Assembly: GCA_017503945.1 (NCBI GenBank)
Contig: JAFVSB010000197.1
Span: 1-6,835 of the forward strand
Direction of reading: 5' to 3'
DNA: 6,835 nt
Origin: Clostridia bacterium
GTDB lineage: Bacteria > Bacillota > Clostridia > UMGS1810
This document shows, piece after piece, positions 1 through 5,739 of this stretch. How positions within the stretch are numbered: the first letter of the stretch is position 1; every line of letters begins with the position of its first letter. Both the position numbers and the translations under genes were made by a program. The notes beneath the pieces are model-generated. The model had not been told where the DNA came from, did not search any database, and saw only the letters and a list, made by a program, of their open reading frames with translations.

Positions 1-495
1 GCCGATGCAGTATCAGGCGCTACTCCGCTCGCCGTTATAAAAGCCGGTGGCGAGGCTGCCAAAATCAGTGATTTGTTTTTTGGTTATGTGCAAGGCTCTA
101 TTGGTGAAGTGTCAGCATTACTTTTGCTCATAGGCGGATTATTTCTGATAGCAAAAGGAGTTATCGGACTAATCATTCCTGCTACATACATAATTTCTGT
201 AGGTGTGTTTGGAGTTTTGTTTACTGAATATGGATTCCTTTTCCATATCCTCAGCGGCGGCATTATTCTGGCAGGATTTTTCATGGCAACCGACTATGTA
301 ACCAGCCCCGTGAGCAAAAAAGGTCAATTTGTGTATGCCCTTGGTGCAGGATTATTGACATCGGTCATAAGAGCATTTGGCGGATATCCTGAAGGTGTGA
401 CATATGCTATTCTCATCATGAACATTGTTACTCCTCTTTTGGACAAATATCTCAAACCGAAAAAATTTGGCAAGGCGGTGAAATCAAATGGATAA
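1..495 (+). CDS. rnfD: RnfD, FMN-bearing membrane subunit of the Rnf complex (5' truncated)
   Basis: This is the C-terminal 164 residues of RnfD, a membrane subunit of the ferredoxin:NAD+ oxidoreductase (Rnf) that carries covalent FMN. The frame is open from base 1, so the gene starts upstream of the window; a TTG at 73 is internal, not the start. The first codons read DAVSGATPLA, which exactly fits the flavinylation consensus Dxx(S/T)GAT used by the ApbE flavin transferase; the acceptor Thr is encoded at 22-24. Other family signatures follow: GSIGEVSALLLLIGG, GFFMATDYVTSPVS and GGYPEGVTYAILIMN, within about four or five hydrophobic helices. Full RnfD is usually a little over 300 residues with the FMN Thr near the middle, so roughly half is present. 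The gene ends in TAA and overlaps rnfG by 8 nt, indicating translational coupling. Family assignment is secure. Confidence 0.96.
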   Translation, partial: ADAVSGATPLAVIKAGGEAAKISDLFFGYVQGSIGEVSALLLLIGGLFLIAKGVIGLIIPATYIISVGVFGVLFTEYGFLFHILSGGIILAGFFMATDYVTSPVSKKGQFVYALGAGLLTSVIRAFGGYPEGVTYAILIMNIVTPLLDKYLKPKKFGKAVKSNG

Positions 496-1093
496 ATCAA
501 CAAACAACAAAGTATTCATTATCAAACTTGCTTCGATTTTATTTGCCATAACATTTATTGCCACACTACTTTTGACACTTTGCAACTATCTCACCAAAGA
601 CCGCATCGCCGAGCTTGCTGCAAAAAATGCAGAAATTGCAAAGCAAGAGGTTTTGAAAGATGCTACTTTTGCCGATGTTGAGCTTTCAGAGGAGATGACA
701 GCAAAGCTCGAAGATGAATTCAGCTTTGTTGCAGCCTATAAAGCTGAAAGAAACAACGAATTTGCAGGCTATTGCATCAATGTTGCACCTGCAGGATTTG
801 GTGGAAATATTGATATGATTGTAGGATTAGACCCTGAGCTTAATTTTACAGGAATTAAAATCATTTCGATGGCTGAAACTCCCGGACTTGGCGCCAAAGC
901 TCAGGATGAGAGCTTCTATGGTCAATATGCCGATGGCAAAAAAGGCACGCTTTCAGTTGTGAAAAATAAGCCAACACCTGATGAAAATGAAATTCAGGCA
1001 ATAAGCGGCGCAACAATCACATCAAAAGCTGTGACCGACGGAGCAAATGCTGCTGTCGAAATTGCGAAAATATTGGAAAAGGAGGCAGAATAA
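488..1093 (+). CDS. rnfG: RnfG, FMN-binding subunit of the Rnf complex
   Basis: RnfG (201 aa) is a single-pass membrane protein whose extracytoplasmic FMN-binding domain passes electrons within the Rnf complex. Residues about 9-31 form one hydrophobic anchor (FIIKLASILFAITFIATLLL), followed by a charged helical linker and the FMN_bind domain at about 95-190. Visible signatures are GFGGNIDMIVGLD, the ETPGLGAKA loop, and ISGATITS near the C terminus, where Thr176 is the expected phosphoester FMN site. The residue three before the Ser of SGAT is Gln170 rather than the Asp of the general flavinylation consensus. The ATG at 488 overlaps the end of rnfD and is preceded by a G-rich AAGGCGGTG at 472-480. 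Length is normal for clostridial RnfG. A NqrC-type Na+-NQR subunit is the only close alternative; the neighbouring rnfB rules for Rnf. Confidence 0.96.
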   Translation: MDKSTNNKVFIIKLASILFAITFIATLLLTLCNYLTKDRIAELAAKNAEIAKQEVLKDATFADVELSEEMTAKLEDEFSFVAAYKAERNNEFAGYCINVAPAGFGGNIDMIVGLDPELNFTGIKIISMAETPGLGAKAQDESFYGQYADGKKGTLSVVKNKPTPDENEIQAISGATITSKAVTDGANAAVEIAKILEKEAE

Positions 1094-1094
1094 A

Positions 1095-1709
1095 ATGAAA
1101 GAGAATTCAAATCTTAAAATTTTGGGCAACGGTATAATTGCTGAAAACCCCACTTTTATTCAGCTTCTTGGAATGTGCCCTACCCTGGCGGTGACCACTT
1201 CGCTCATAAATGCTATAGGCATGGGGCTTTCTGCCACATTCGTTCTCATTTTTTCTAATTTGGTTATCTCACTTCTGAGAAAATACATTCCCAACAAAAT
1301 CAGAATTGCCTCTTACATAGTTGTAATAGCTGCATTTGTAAGTGTTATTGAAATGCTGCTCAAGGCATATTTGCCGTCGATTTCTGATGCACTTGGATTA
1401 TTTATCCCTCTCATCACAGTAAACTGTATAATCCTTGCAAGAGCTGAAAGCTTTGCTTCAAAAAACAAGCCGATCCCCTCAGTTTTTGATGGTTTGGGCA
1501 TGGGACTTGGATTCACACTCGGGCTGAGCATTCTCGGTGCAGTGAGAGAAATTCTCGGTGCAGGTACGCTTTTGGGATTTTCTCTCTTTGGCAGTTCTTT
1601 TGAACCTGCTTTGATATTCATTTTGCCTCCCGGAGCTTTTCTTGCCTTGGGAATAATACTTGCAATATATAACCTAATCAAAGACAAGAAAGGAGCTGCA
1701 AGCAAATGA
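1095..1709 (+). CDS. rnfE: RnfE, integral membrane subunit of the Rnf complex
   Basis: RnfE (204 aa) is a six-helix membrane protein homologous to NqrD and to its partner RnfA. The two pack as an inverted pair in the membrane; in the Rnf/Nqr family their conserved cysteines hold an iron centre in the middle of the bilayer. The sequence shows GMCPTLAVTTSL with Cys28, LITVNCIILARAE with Cys111, and the family motif DGLGMGLGFTLGL followed by GAVREILGAG. I take the ATG at 1095 as the start because AAAGGAGG at 1078-1085 lies 9 nt upstream; the same frame stays open back to 1047, but that would add 16 charged residues encoded inside rnfG with no family match. The gap to the rnfG stop is 1 nt, and the TGA overlaps the rnfA ATG. 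Confidence 0.96.
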   Translation: MKENSNLKILGNGIIAENPTFIQLLGMCPTLAVTTSLINAIGMGLSATFVLIFSNLVISLLRKYIPNKIRIASYIVVIAAFVSVIEMLLKAYLPSISDALGLFIPLITVNCIILARAESFASKNKPIPSVFDGLGMGLGFTLGLSILGAVREILGAGTLLGFSLFGSSFEPALIFILPPGAFLALGIILAIYNLIKDKKGAASK

Positions 1710-2293
1710 GTTATCTGAAAGAATTTTTCTCCCTTGCAGTTCTGGGAGTACTAATTGAAAATTTTGTTTTGGTTAAATTCTATGGTATATGCCCGTTTCT
1801 TGGTGTATCTAAAAAAACCGACACTGCGCTCGGCATGGGTATGGCAGTTACATTCGTTATGGTGTTGGCATCGCTGCTCACATGGCTTGTGCAAAGATAT
1901 ATATTGATACCACTGAATGTAGAATATTTGCAAACCATAAGCTTCATACTTCTGATTGCTGCTCTCGTTCAGTTTGTTGAAATGGTTGTTGCAAAGCTTG
2001 TGCCGTCATTATATAGTGCACTTGGTATATATCTGCCACTCATCACCACAAACTGTGCAGTTCTCGGTGTGACTCTTATTAATGTGCAAAGAGAATATAC
2101 CTTATTTCAGACCTTAAGCTTTTCGTTTTGGTCTGCAATGGGATTCACTCTTGCGATCTTCCTTTTTGCAGGTGTGAGAGAAAGATTGGAAACATCAAAC
2201 ATCCCCAAATATCTCAAAGGCTTCCCTATTGCCCTTATAACTGCCGGTCTCATTGCTATGGCATTTTTGGGATTTCAGGGATTGTCATTCTAA
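1706..2293 (+). CDS. rnfA: RnfA, integral membrane subunit of the Rnf complex
   Basis: RnfA (195 aa, RsxA/NqrE family) is the pseudo-symmetric partner of RnfE in the membrane core of the complex. Six hydrophobic segments are visible. The signature FVLVKFYGICPFLGVSKK carries Cys29 and LITTNCAVLGVTL carries Cys117; by family knowledge these two, with the matching RnfE pair, surround the intramembrane iron-sulfur centre. FSFWSAMGFTLAIFLFAGVRERLE near the C terminus is also typical. The ATG shares an ATGA junction with the rnfE stop, and AAAGGAG at 1689-1695 sits 10 nt upstream. Length matches the family (about 190-195 aa). RnfA and RnfE are similar enough to be confused; the YGICPFLGV and TTNCAVLGV wording identifies this copy as RnfA. 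Confidence 0.96.
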   Translation: MSYLKEFFSLAVLGVLIENFVLVKFYGICPFLGVSKKTDTALGMGMAVTFVMVLASLLTWLVQRYILIPLNVEYLQTISFILLIAALVQFVEMVVAKLVPSLYSALGIYLPLITTNCAVLGVTLINVQREYTLFQTLSFSFWSAMGFTLAIFLFAGVRERLETSNIPKYLKGFPIALITAGLIAMAFLGFQGLSF

Positions 2294-2309
2294 AAAGGAG
2301 GCCGAATAA

Positions 2310-3104
2310 ATGTTAGAACAAATACTATATCCTGCTCTGTCTATCGGTGCAATTGGCTTGTTTTTCGGAGCTGTGCTTGCTTTTGCCTCCATAATTTTTA
2401 AAGTGGAAAAAGATGAAAGAATTGACAAGATTGCCGAAATACTTCCCGGTGCAAACTGCGGTGGCTGCGGATTTGCAGGCTGCTCTGCATTTGCACAGGC
2501 TATTGTAGAAGACGGCGCTCCCGTGACCTCATGTAATCTGATGACTGCCGAAAAAGCTCAGCAGATTGCAGATATAATGGGCGTAGAAGCTGGCGAGGTA
2601 GTGAAAAAGTTTGCCGCTATACACTGCAATGGTTCATGCGATAAGTGCTCAGAAAAATGCGAAATTTTCGGCATTGATGATTGCATCACTGCAGCATCAC
2701 TCGGCACCGGGCCCAAATCATGCGAATATGGTTGTATGGGGCTTGGCAGCTGCGTGAAGGTGTGCAGTGAAGATGCAATAACCATTGAAAACTCAGTTGC
2801 AGTTATTGATAAGGAAAAATGTATCGGCTGCGGAAAATGCGCAAACATTTGTCCTAAAAACCTCATTGAAATGGTGCCCCAAAAAAGAACCGCTATTGTA
2901 AAATGCGCTTCTAAAGATAAGGGTGTGGTCGTGAAAGCATATTGCGATGCAGGCTGCATAGGCTGCAAGATATGCGAAAAGAAATGCCCCAAAGAGGGAA
3001 TTAAAGTGATTGATAATCTTGCGGTTATTGATTATGAAAAATGTGTTGGCTGCGGCATCTGTGCAAAAGAGTGCCCCAAAAATGTGATTGAAATAATTAA
3101 ATAA
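2310..3104 (+). CDS. rnfB: RnfB, polyferredoxin subunit of the Rnf complex
   Basis: RnfB (264 aa) is the subunit expected to take electrons from reduced ferredoxin on the cytoplasmic side. Residues 1-30 form an N-terminal membrane helix. A four-Cys iron-sulfur domain follows, with Cys50, 53, 58 and 75 in the family wording ANCGGCGFAGC. A second cysteine group spans 106-125 (Cys106, 110, 113, 117, 125). Ferredoxin-like motifs then come in pairs: Cys138/142/148/152 with Cys171/174/177/181, and Cys216/219/222/226 with Cys245/248/251/255. In total 27 cysteines are present, enough for about six [4Fe-4S] clusters, as in other clostridial RnfB proteins. The start has a strong AAAAAGGAGG at 2292-2301, 8 nt before ATG, after a 16-nt gap from rnfA. 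As last gene of the operon it runs straight into the terminator; its TAA lies at the hairpin edge. Confidence 0.96.
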   Translation: MLEQILYPALSIGAIGLFFGAVLAFASIIFKVEKDERIDKIAEILPGANCGGCGFAGCSAFAQAIVEDGAPVTSCNLMTAEKAQQIADIMGVEAGEVVKKFAAIHCNGSCDKCSEKCEIFGIDDCITAASLGTGPKSCEYGCMGLGSCVKVCSEDAITIENSVAVIDKEKCIGCGKCANICPKNLIEMVPQKRTAIVKCASKDKGVVVKAYCDAGCIGCKICEKKCPKEGIKVIDNLAVIDYEKCVGCGICAKECPKNVIEIIK

Positions 3105-3144
3105 AAAACTCAGAGGCTCAAAAATTTGAGCCTCTGAGTTTTTT
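3103..3144. terminator. Bidirectional intrinsic terminator between rnfB and ogg
   Basis: A perfect inverted repeat spans 3103-3122 and 3125-3144. The GC-containing core stem is CTCAGAGGCTCA (3109-3120) with TGAGCCTCTGAG (3127-3138) around an AAAATT loop. It is flanked by six A on the left and six T on the right, so either strand gives a hairpin followed by a U-run. It lies between convergent genes and should stop transcription of the rnf operon rightward and of ogg leftward. The last two bases of the rnfB stop codon and the first two of the ogg stop codon lie within its A/T arms. Confidence 0.93.
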
Positions 3145-4006
3145 ATAGCTTATTTTCTCTTGCATAATAAAACAAATACTGCTGTGCCACACCGGCATAT
3201 GTGCCAAAATGATTGGCGGCAAACTCTTCAATCTGCTTTTGGGTTGCACCATCACCAAGATACAAAGCCTGCATTGTTCTTTTTACCCACACATCAACGG
3301 GAAATGCCTCTTTTTTTCCCGCTGAAAATAAAAGTACACAATCAGCCACTTTGGGCCCTACCCCTTTGATTTTCATGAGCTGTGCTTTGGCAGCTTCATA
3401 CGGCATTGAAGATATATCTGCAAGCTTAACCTCGCCTGAGCTAAGCTTGTAAACGGCATCGACAATATACTGTGCACGATATCCTGCCTTTAGAGGAGCA
3501 AGTGATTCCACGCTCACACTTTGCAATTGTTCCAGCGTGGGGAAAGCGTAGAAGGTTTTGCCCAAATATTCAATTTTACTTCCATACATTTCAGAAAGCT
3601 TGGACACTATTTTTTTGATTCTTGGAATAGCATTTTGGGTGGAAATAATAAACGAAATAAGGCACTCAAAAATTTCCTGATTCAGAATCTTTATTCCCCA
3701 TCCGAAATCCTGAGCTTTTTTCACATGCTCATCTGACGAAAAAGTGCTTTTTATGTAGTTGTAGTCAGTATCCAAATCAAGATAATGTTTCCATTGACTT
3801 TCATATTCAGCTAGTGTTATATTCTTGATAGTAACCTCATCGTCTTTGCATGATATATTCACCACTTTTGAAAAAGCTACGCCTGTGAAGCTGGAGTCGG
3901 CTTCTTCATCCCATCTGAAGCATTGACCACACAAAAAAGTGTGCTTTGGATTAAAATCTTTTATACCGCTTATTATTACAGAATTTTCGCTTTGCCTGAT
4001 TTTCAT
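3143..4006 (-). CDS. ogg: 8-oxoguanine DNA glycosylase/AP lyase, OGG1 family
   Basis: This 287-residue enzyme belongs to the OGG1 branch of the HhH-GPD glycosylases. It removes 8-oxoguanine from DNA and cleaves the abasic site, protecting against oxidative mutation. The N-terminal OGG_N domain includes LCGQCFRW (from residue 25). The helix-hairpin-helix reads MKIKGVGPKVADC with catalytic Lys219, followed by AFPVDVWVKR with catalytic Asp238. By hand alignment to human OGG1, the 8-oxoG-pocket residues Gly42, Cys253, Gln315 and Phe319 match Gly27, Cys223, Gln275 and Phe279 here. I choose the ATG at 4006 because GGTGAT (4016-4011) is an extended Shine-Dalgarno match 4 nt before it. A GTG three codons upstream (4015) would give 290 residues but lies inside that site. 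It is a single gene convergent with rnfB and divergent from ddl; I see no convincing promoter. Confidence 0.93.
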   Translation of the reverse strand: MKIRQSENSVIISGIKDFNPKHTFLCGQCFRWDEEADSSFTGVAFSKVVNISCKDDEVTIKNITLAEYESQWKHYLDLDTDYNYIKSTFSSDEHVKKAQDFGWGIKILNQEIFECLISFIISTQNAIPRIKKIVSKLSEMYGSKIEYLGKTFYAFPTLEQLQSVSVESLAPLKAGYRAQYIVDAVYKLSSGEVKLADISSMPYEAAKAQLMKIKGVGPKVADCVLLFSAGKKEAFPVDVWVKRTMQALYLGDGATQKQIEEFAANHFGTYAGVAQQYLFYYARENKL

Positions 4007-4010
4007 ATTA

Positions 4011-4016
4011 ATCACC
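4011..4016 (-). promoter_or_regulatory. Ribosome binding site of ogg that decides the start
   Basis: Read on the minus strand, GGTGAT matches the downstream half of the extended anti-Shine-Dalgarno complement (GGAGGTGATC). It sits 4 nt before the ATG at 4006. The alternative in-frame GTG (4015-4013) overlaps this site and has no separate ribosome binding site, which favours the ATG. Confidence 0.6.
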
Positions 4017-4127
4017 CGTAAAATTGTATCAAAAAATAAATTGGCGGTATACGAAAAAACAACTTGTGTTACATAGTTTTAAATGTTCTGTCATTTAACA
4101 GTAACATAATATCTTCTGCACACATCG

Positions 4128-4168
4128 ATAAATTTTGTATAAATTTTTGTTTCTTTTTTATAATTTGT
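4128..4168. repeat. AT-rich direct repeats phased with the DNA helix
   Basis: ATAAATTTTGT (4128-4138) is followed directly by ATAAATTTTTGT (4139-4150), which differs by one extra T. A shorter third copy, ATAATTTGT, lies at 4160-4168. Copy starts are 11 and 21 nt apart, about one and two helical turns. The repeats overlap the ddl promoter boxes, so they may be promoter architecture, slippage, or low-complexity background. Confidence 0.5.
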
Positions 4169-4178
4169 GTGATATAAT
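4135..4178 (+). promoter_or_regulatory. Promoter of the ddl-DUF1934-argS operon
   Basis: Two perfect TATAAT boxes lie upstream of ddl. The better one is 4173-4178, preceded by TG at the right place to form the extended -10 TGATATAAT (4170-4178); only a weak TTTCTT (4150-4155) stands 17 nt upstream as a -35. The other, 4159-4164, has TTGTAT (4135-4140) 18 nt upstream. Transcription from the extended box would start near 4185, leaving a leader of about 40 nt. The surrounding T-tracts may act as an UP-like or curved element. The region is so AT-rich that one of the two boxes may be chance. Confidence 0.7.
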
Positions 4179-4203
4179 AGAATGAACTGTATTTAATTTT
4201 GGT

Positions 4204-4210
4204 AAAGGAG
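4204..4210 (+). promoter_or_regulatory. Ribosome binding site of ddl with long spacing
   Basis: AAAGGAG is a good Shine-Dalgarno sequence but ends 14 nt before the ddl ATG at 4225, against 7-10 nt for the other plus-strand genes here with clear sites. No in-frame ATG, GTG or TTG lies between. Weak initiation or a local fold that shortens the spacing are both possible. Confidence 0.6.
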
Positions 4211-4224
4211 CCGAATAATCAGGT

Positions 4225-5289
4225 ATGAAAAAGAAAATTTGCGTTATATTTGGCGGAGAATCGACTGAATATGAGATATCATTGAAATCAGCGTTTTCGG
4301 TGCTTGAAAAACTTGATAAAAATATTTATGACATAATTACTGTTGGTATTACCAAAACAGGCAAATGGTATTTATACGATGGAGATTATGCGAAAATCCC
4401 TGTTGATGAATGGTATAATGACAACCTCGCTCCTGTTAGCATCATGCACGGAAGCAAAGAATCATGTTTGGCAGTTTTCAGCCCTGATGGTACATACAAA
4501 AAAGTGTATTTTGATGTTGCATTTCCTGTGCTGCACGGCAAAAACGGAGAAGACGGAACCATACAAGGTCTTTTTGAAATTGCAGGAATCAGATATGTTG
4601 GTGTGGGTGTGATAGCTTCCAGTGTGGGAATGGACAAAACCTTCACCAAGATAATTTTCAAAAACGCAGGCATTCCTCAGGCAAACTGGGTTGTGATTGC
4701 AAAACACGAGATGGCATCACTTGATGAAAAAATAGCCCAAATAGAAACTACGCTTGGTTATCCTGTGTTTATAAAGCCTGCCAATGCCGGTTCATCAATA
4801 GGTATTGGCAAAGCAAAAAACCGCGATGAGCTCATTGGAGCAATCAATGAAGCTATGAAGTTTGACCGAAAGATACTCGTGGAGGAATTTCTCACAGGTC
4901 ACGAGGTAGAATGTGCAGTGCTTGGTAACCGCGGAAGCATAGAGGCTTCGTGTGTTGGCGAAATTGTAGCTGCGCAGGAATTTTATACATATGATGCAAA
5001 ATATGCCTCTGACAGCAAAAGCGAGCTTTACATTCCTGCAAATATTAATGATGCATATGCCCAAAAGGTAAGAGAAAATGCCATTAAAGCCTTTGAAGCC
5101 CTTGACGGCAAGGGACTTTCGAGAGTTGATTTCTTTGTGGATGAAGCCAAAGACAAGGTCTGCATCAACGAAATTAACACTCTGCCGGGATTTACAAGCA
5201 TCAGCATGTATCCAAAGCTTTTTGAAGCATCGGGTATTGAGTATACCGAGCTTTTGACCAGGCTGATTGAAATAGCGCTTGAAGATTAA
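4225..5289 (+). CDS. ddl: D-alanine--D-alanine ligase
   Basis: Ddl (354 aa) joins two D-alanines using ATP to supply the dipeptide that ends the peptidoglycan stem peptide; it is a cytoplasmic ATP-grasp enzyme. The N-terminal domain has FGGESTEYEISL with Glu15 aligned to the substrate-binding Glu15 of E. coli DdlB, then PVLHGKNGEDGTIQG (101-115). The ATP-grasp core has FIKPANAGSSIGIGK (182-196), where Ser190 matches DdlB Ser150, and ILVEEFLTGHEVECAVLG. Arg300 in LSRVDFF matches DdlB Arg255; Asp302, Glu316 and Asn318 (in INEINTLPGFTS) are the Mg2+ ligands. The omega-loop reads YTYDAKY, the D-Ala-D-Ala type, rather than the VanA D-Ala-D-Lac type. The N-terminal half resembles VanG-like ligases, but no vanH, vanX or vanT is nearby. 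First gene of a three-gene operon, 18 nt before the next. Confidence 0.95.
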   Translation: MKKKICVIFGGESTEYEISLKSAFSVLEKLDKNIYDIITVGITKTGKWYLYDGDYAKIPVDEWYNDNLAPVSIMHGSKESCLAVFSPDGTYKKVYFDVAFPVLHGKNGEDGTIQGLFEIAGIRYVGVGVIASSVGMDKTFTKIIFKNAGIPQANWVVIAKHEMASLDEKIAQIETTLGYPVFIKPANAGSSIGIGKAKNRDELIGAINEAMKFDRKILVEEFLTGHEVECAVLGNRGSIEASCVGEIVAAQEFYTYDAKYASDSKSELYIPANINDAYAQKVRENAIKAFEALDGKGLSRVDFFVDEAKDKVCINEINTLPGFTSISMYPKLFEASGIEYTELLTRLIEIALED

Positions 5290-5307
5290 TTTTTTGGGAG
5301 AGCACAA

Positions 5308-5739
5308 ATGAACGATAAATTTATTATTTCTATAAAAGGAATGCAGGCTTATGATGCCGAGGAAGACAACACAGACATAAGCCTTACCACGGAGGGTGAA
5401 TATAAGCTTGCAGACGGTGTATATTTCATCGACTATGAAGAATCGGAAATAACTGGACTTGAAGGCACAAAGACTTCAATTGAAATCGGCAATGATTATG
5501 TTTCTTTGCTAAGAAATGGTGCAGTAAACAGTCAGATGCTCTTTATGAAGGACAGAAAGACCTCATCGTATTACAACACACCATATGGAGATTTTATGAT
5601 TGGTATATTTACAGATAACCTTGACATTGATGTCACGCCCGATGGCGGCAGAATTAATGTGGACTATTATCTGGATATCAACAACGCAAAAACAAGCAAA
5701 AATAACTTTGAAATCGAAGTCAGGAGGCACAACATATGA
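5308..5739 (+). CDS. DUF1934 (YwiB-like) small beta-barrel protein
   Basis: This 143-residue protein matches the DUF1934 family, whose B. subtilis member YwiB is encoded next to argS. The family has a calycin-like beta-barrel fold and no established function. Supporting features are the short alternating strands throughout, the region VYFIDYEESEITGLEG (about 38-53) followed by TKTSIEI, and a C-terminal strand-rich half. There is no signal peptide, membrane segment or cysteine, so it is probably cytoplasmic. GGGAG at 5296-5300 sits 7 nt before the ATG. The gene lies 18 nt after ddl, and its TGA overlaps the argS ATG in an ATGA junction, so it should be co-transcribed and translationally coupled with argS. 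Family call is fairly confident; the role is unknown. Confidence 0.85.
   Translation: MNDKFIISIKGMQAYDAEEDNTDISLTTEGEYKLADGVYFIDYEESEITGLEGTKTSIEIGNDYVSLLRNGAVNSQMLFMKDRKTSSYYNTPYGDFMIGIFTDNLDIDVTPDGGRINVDYYLDINNAKTSKNNFEIEVRRHNI

Noticed and set aside
1047..1094. Upstream extension of rnfE inside rnfG
   Set aside because: The extra 16 residues are charged and unlike RnfE, and the strong AAAGGAGG at 1078-1085 fits only the ATG at 1095.
2558..2992. A 144-codon open frame on the minus strand inside rnfB
   Set aside because: It lies opposite a well-supported gene, its product has no recognisable family wording, and its His/Phe/Pro-rich composition mirrors the Cys/Gly/Lys codons of rnfB.
4021..4030. 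TACAAT on the minus strand as a -10 box for ogg
   Set aside because: Transcription would start within or next to the ogg ribosome binding site, and no -35-like sequence stands at 16-18 nt.
4179..4224. T-box or other riboswitch ahead of the argS operon
   Set aside because: The leader from the predicted start is only about 40 nt and lacks a T-box sequence, specifier stem or terminator/antiterminator pair.
4225..5289. Vancomycin resistance ligase
   Set aside because: The omega-loop is of D-Ala-D-Ala type, and the neighbours are housekeeping genes with no vanH, vanX, vanT or two-component regulator.
4795..5307. A 170-codon minus-strand open frame opposite ddl
   Set aside because: It is the antisense of a conserved enzyme gene, has no family signature and its Cys/Phe/Ile-rich composition follows from the ddl codons.
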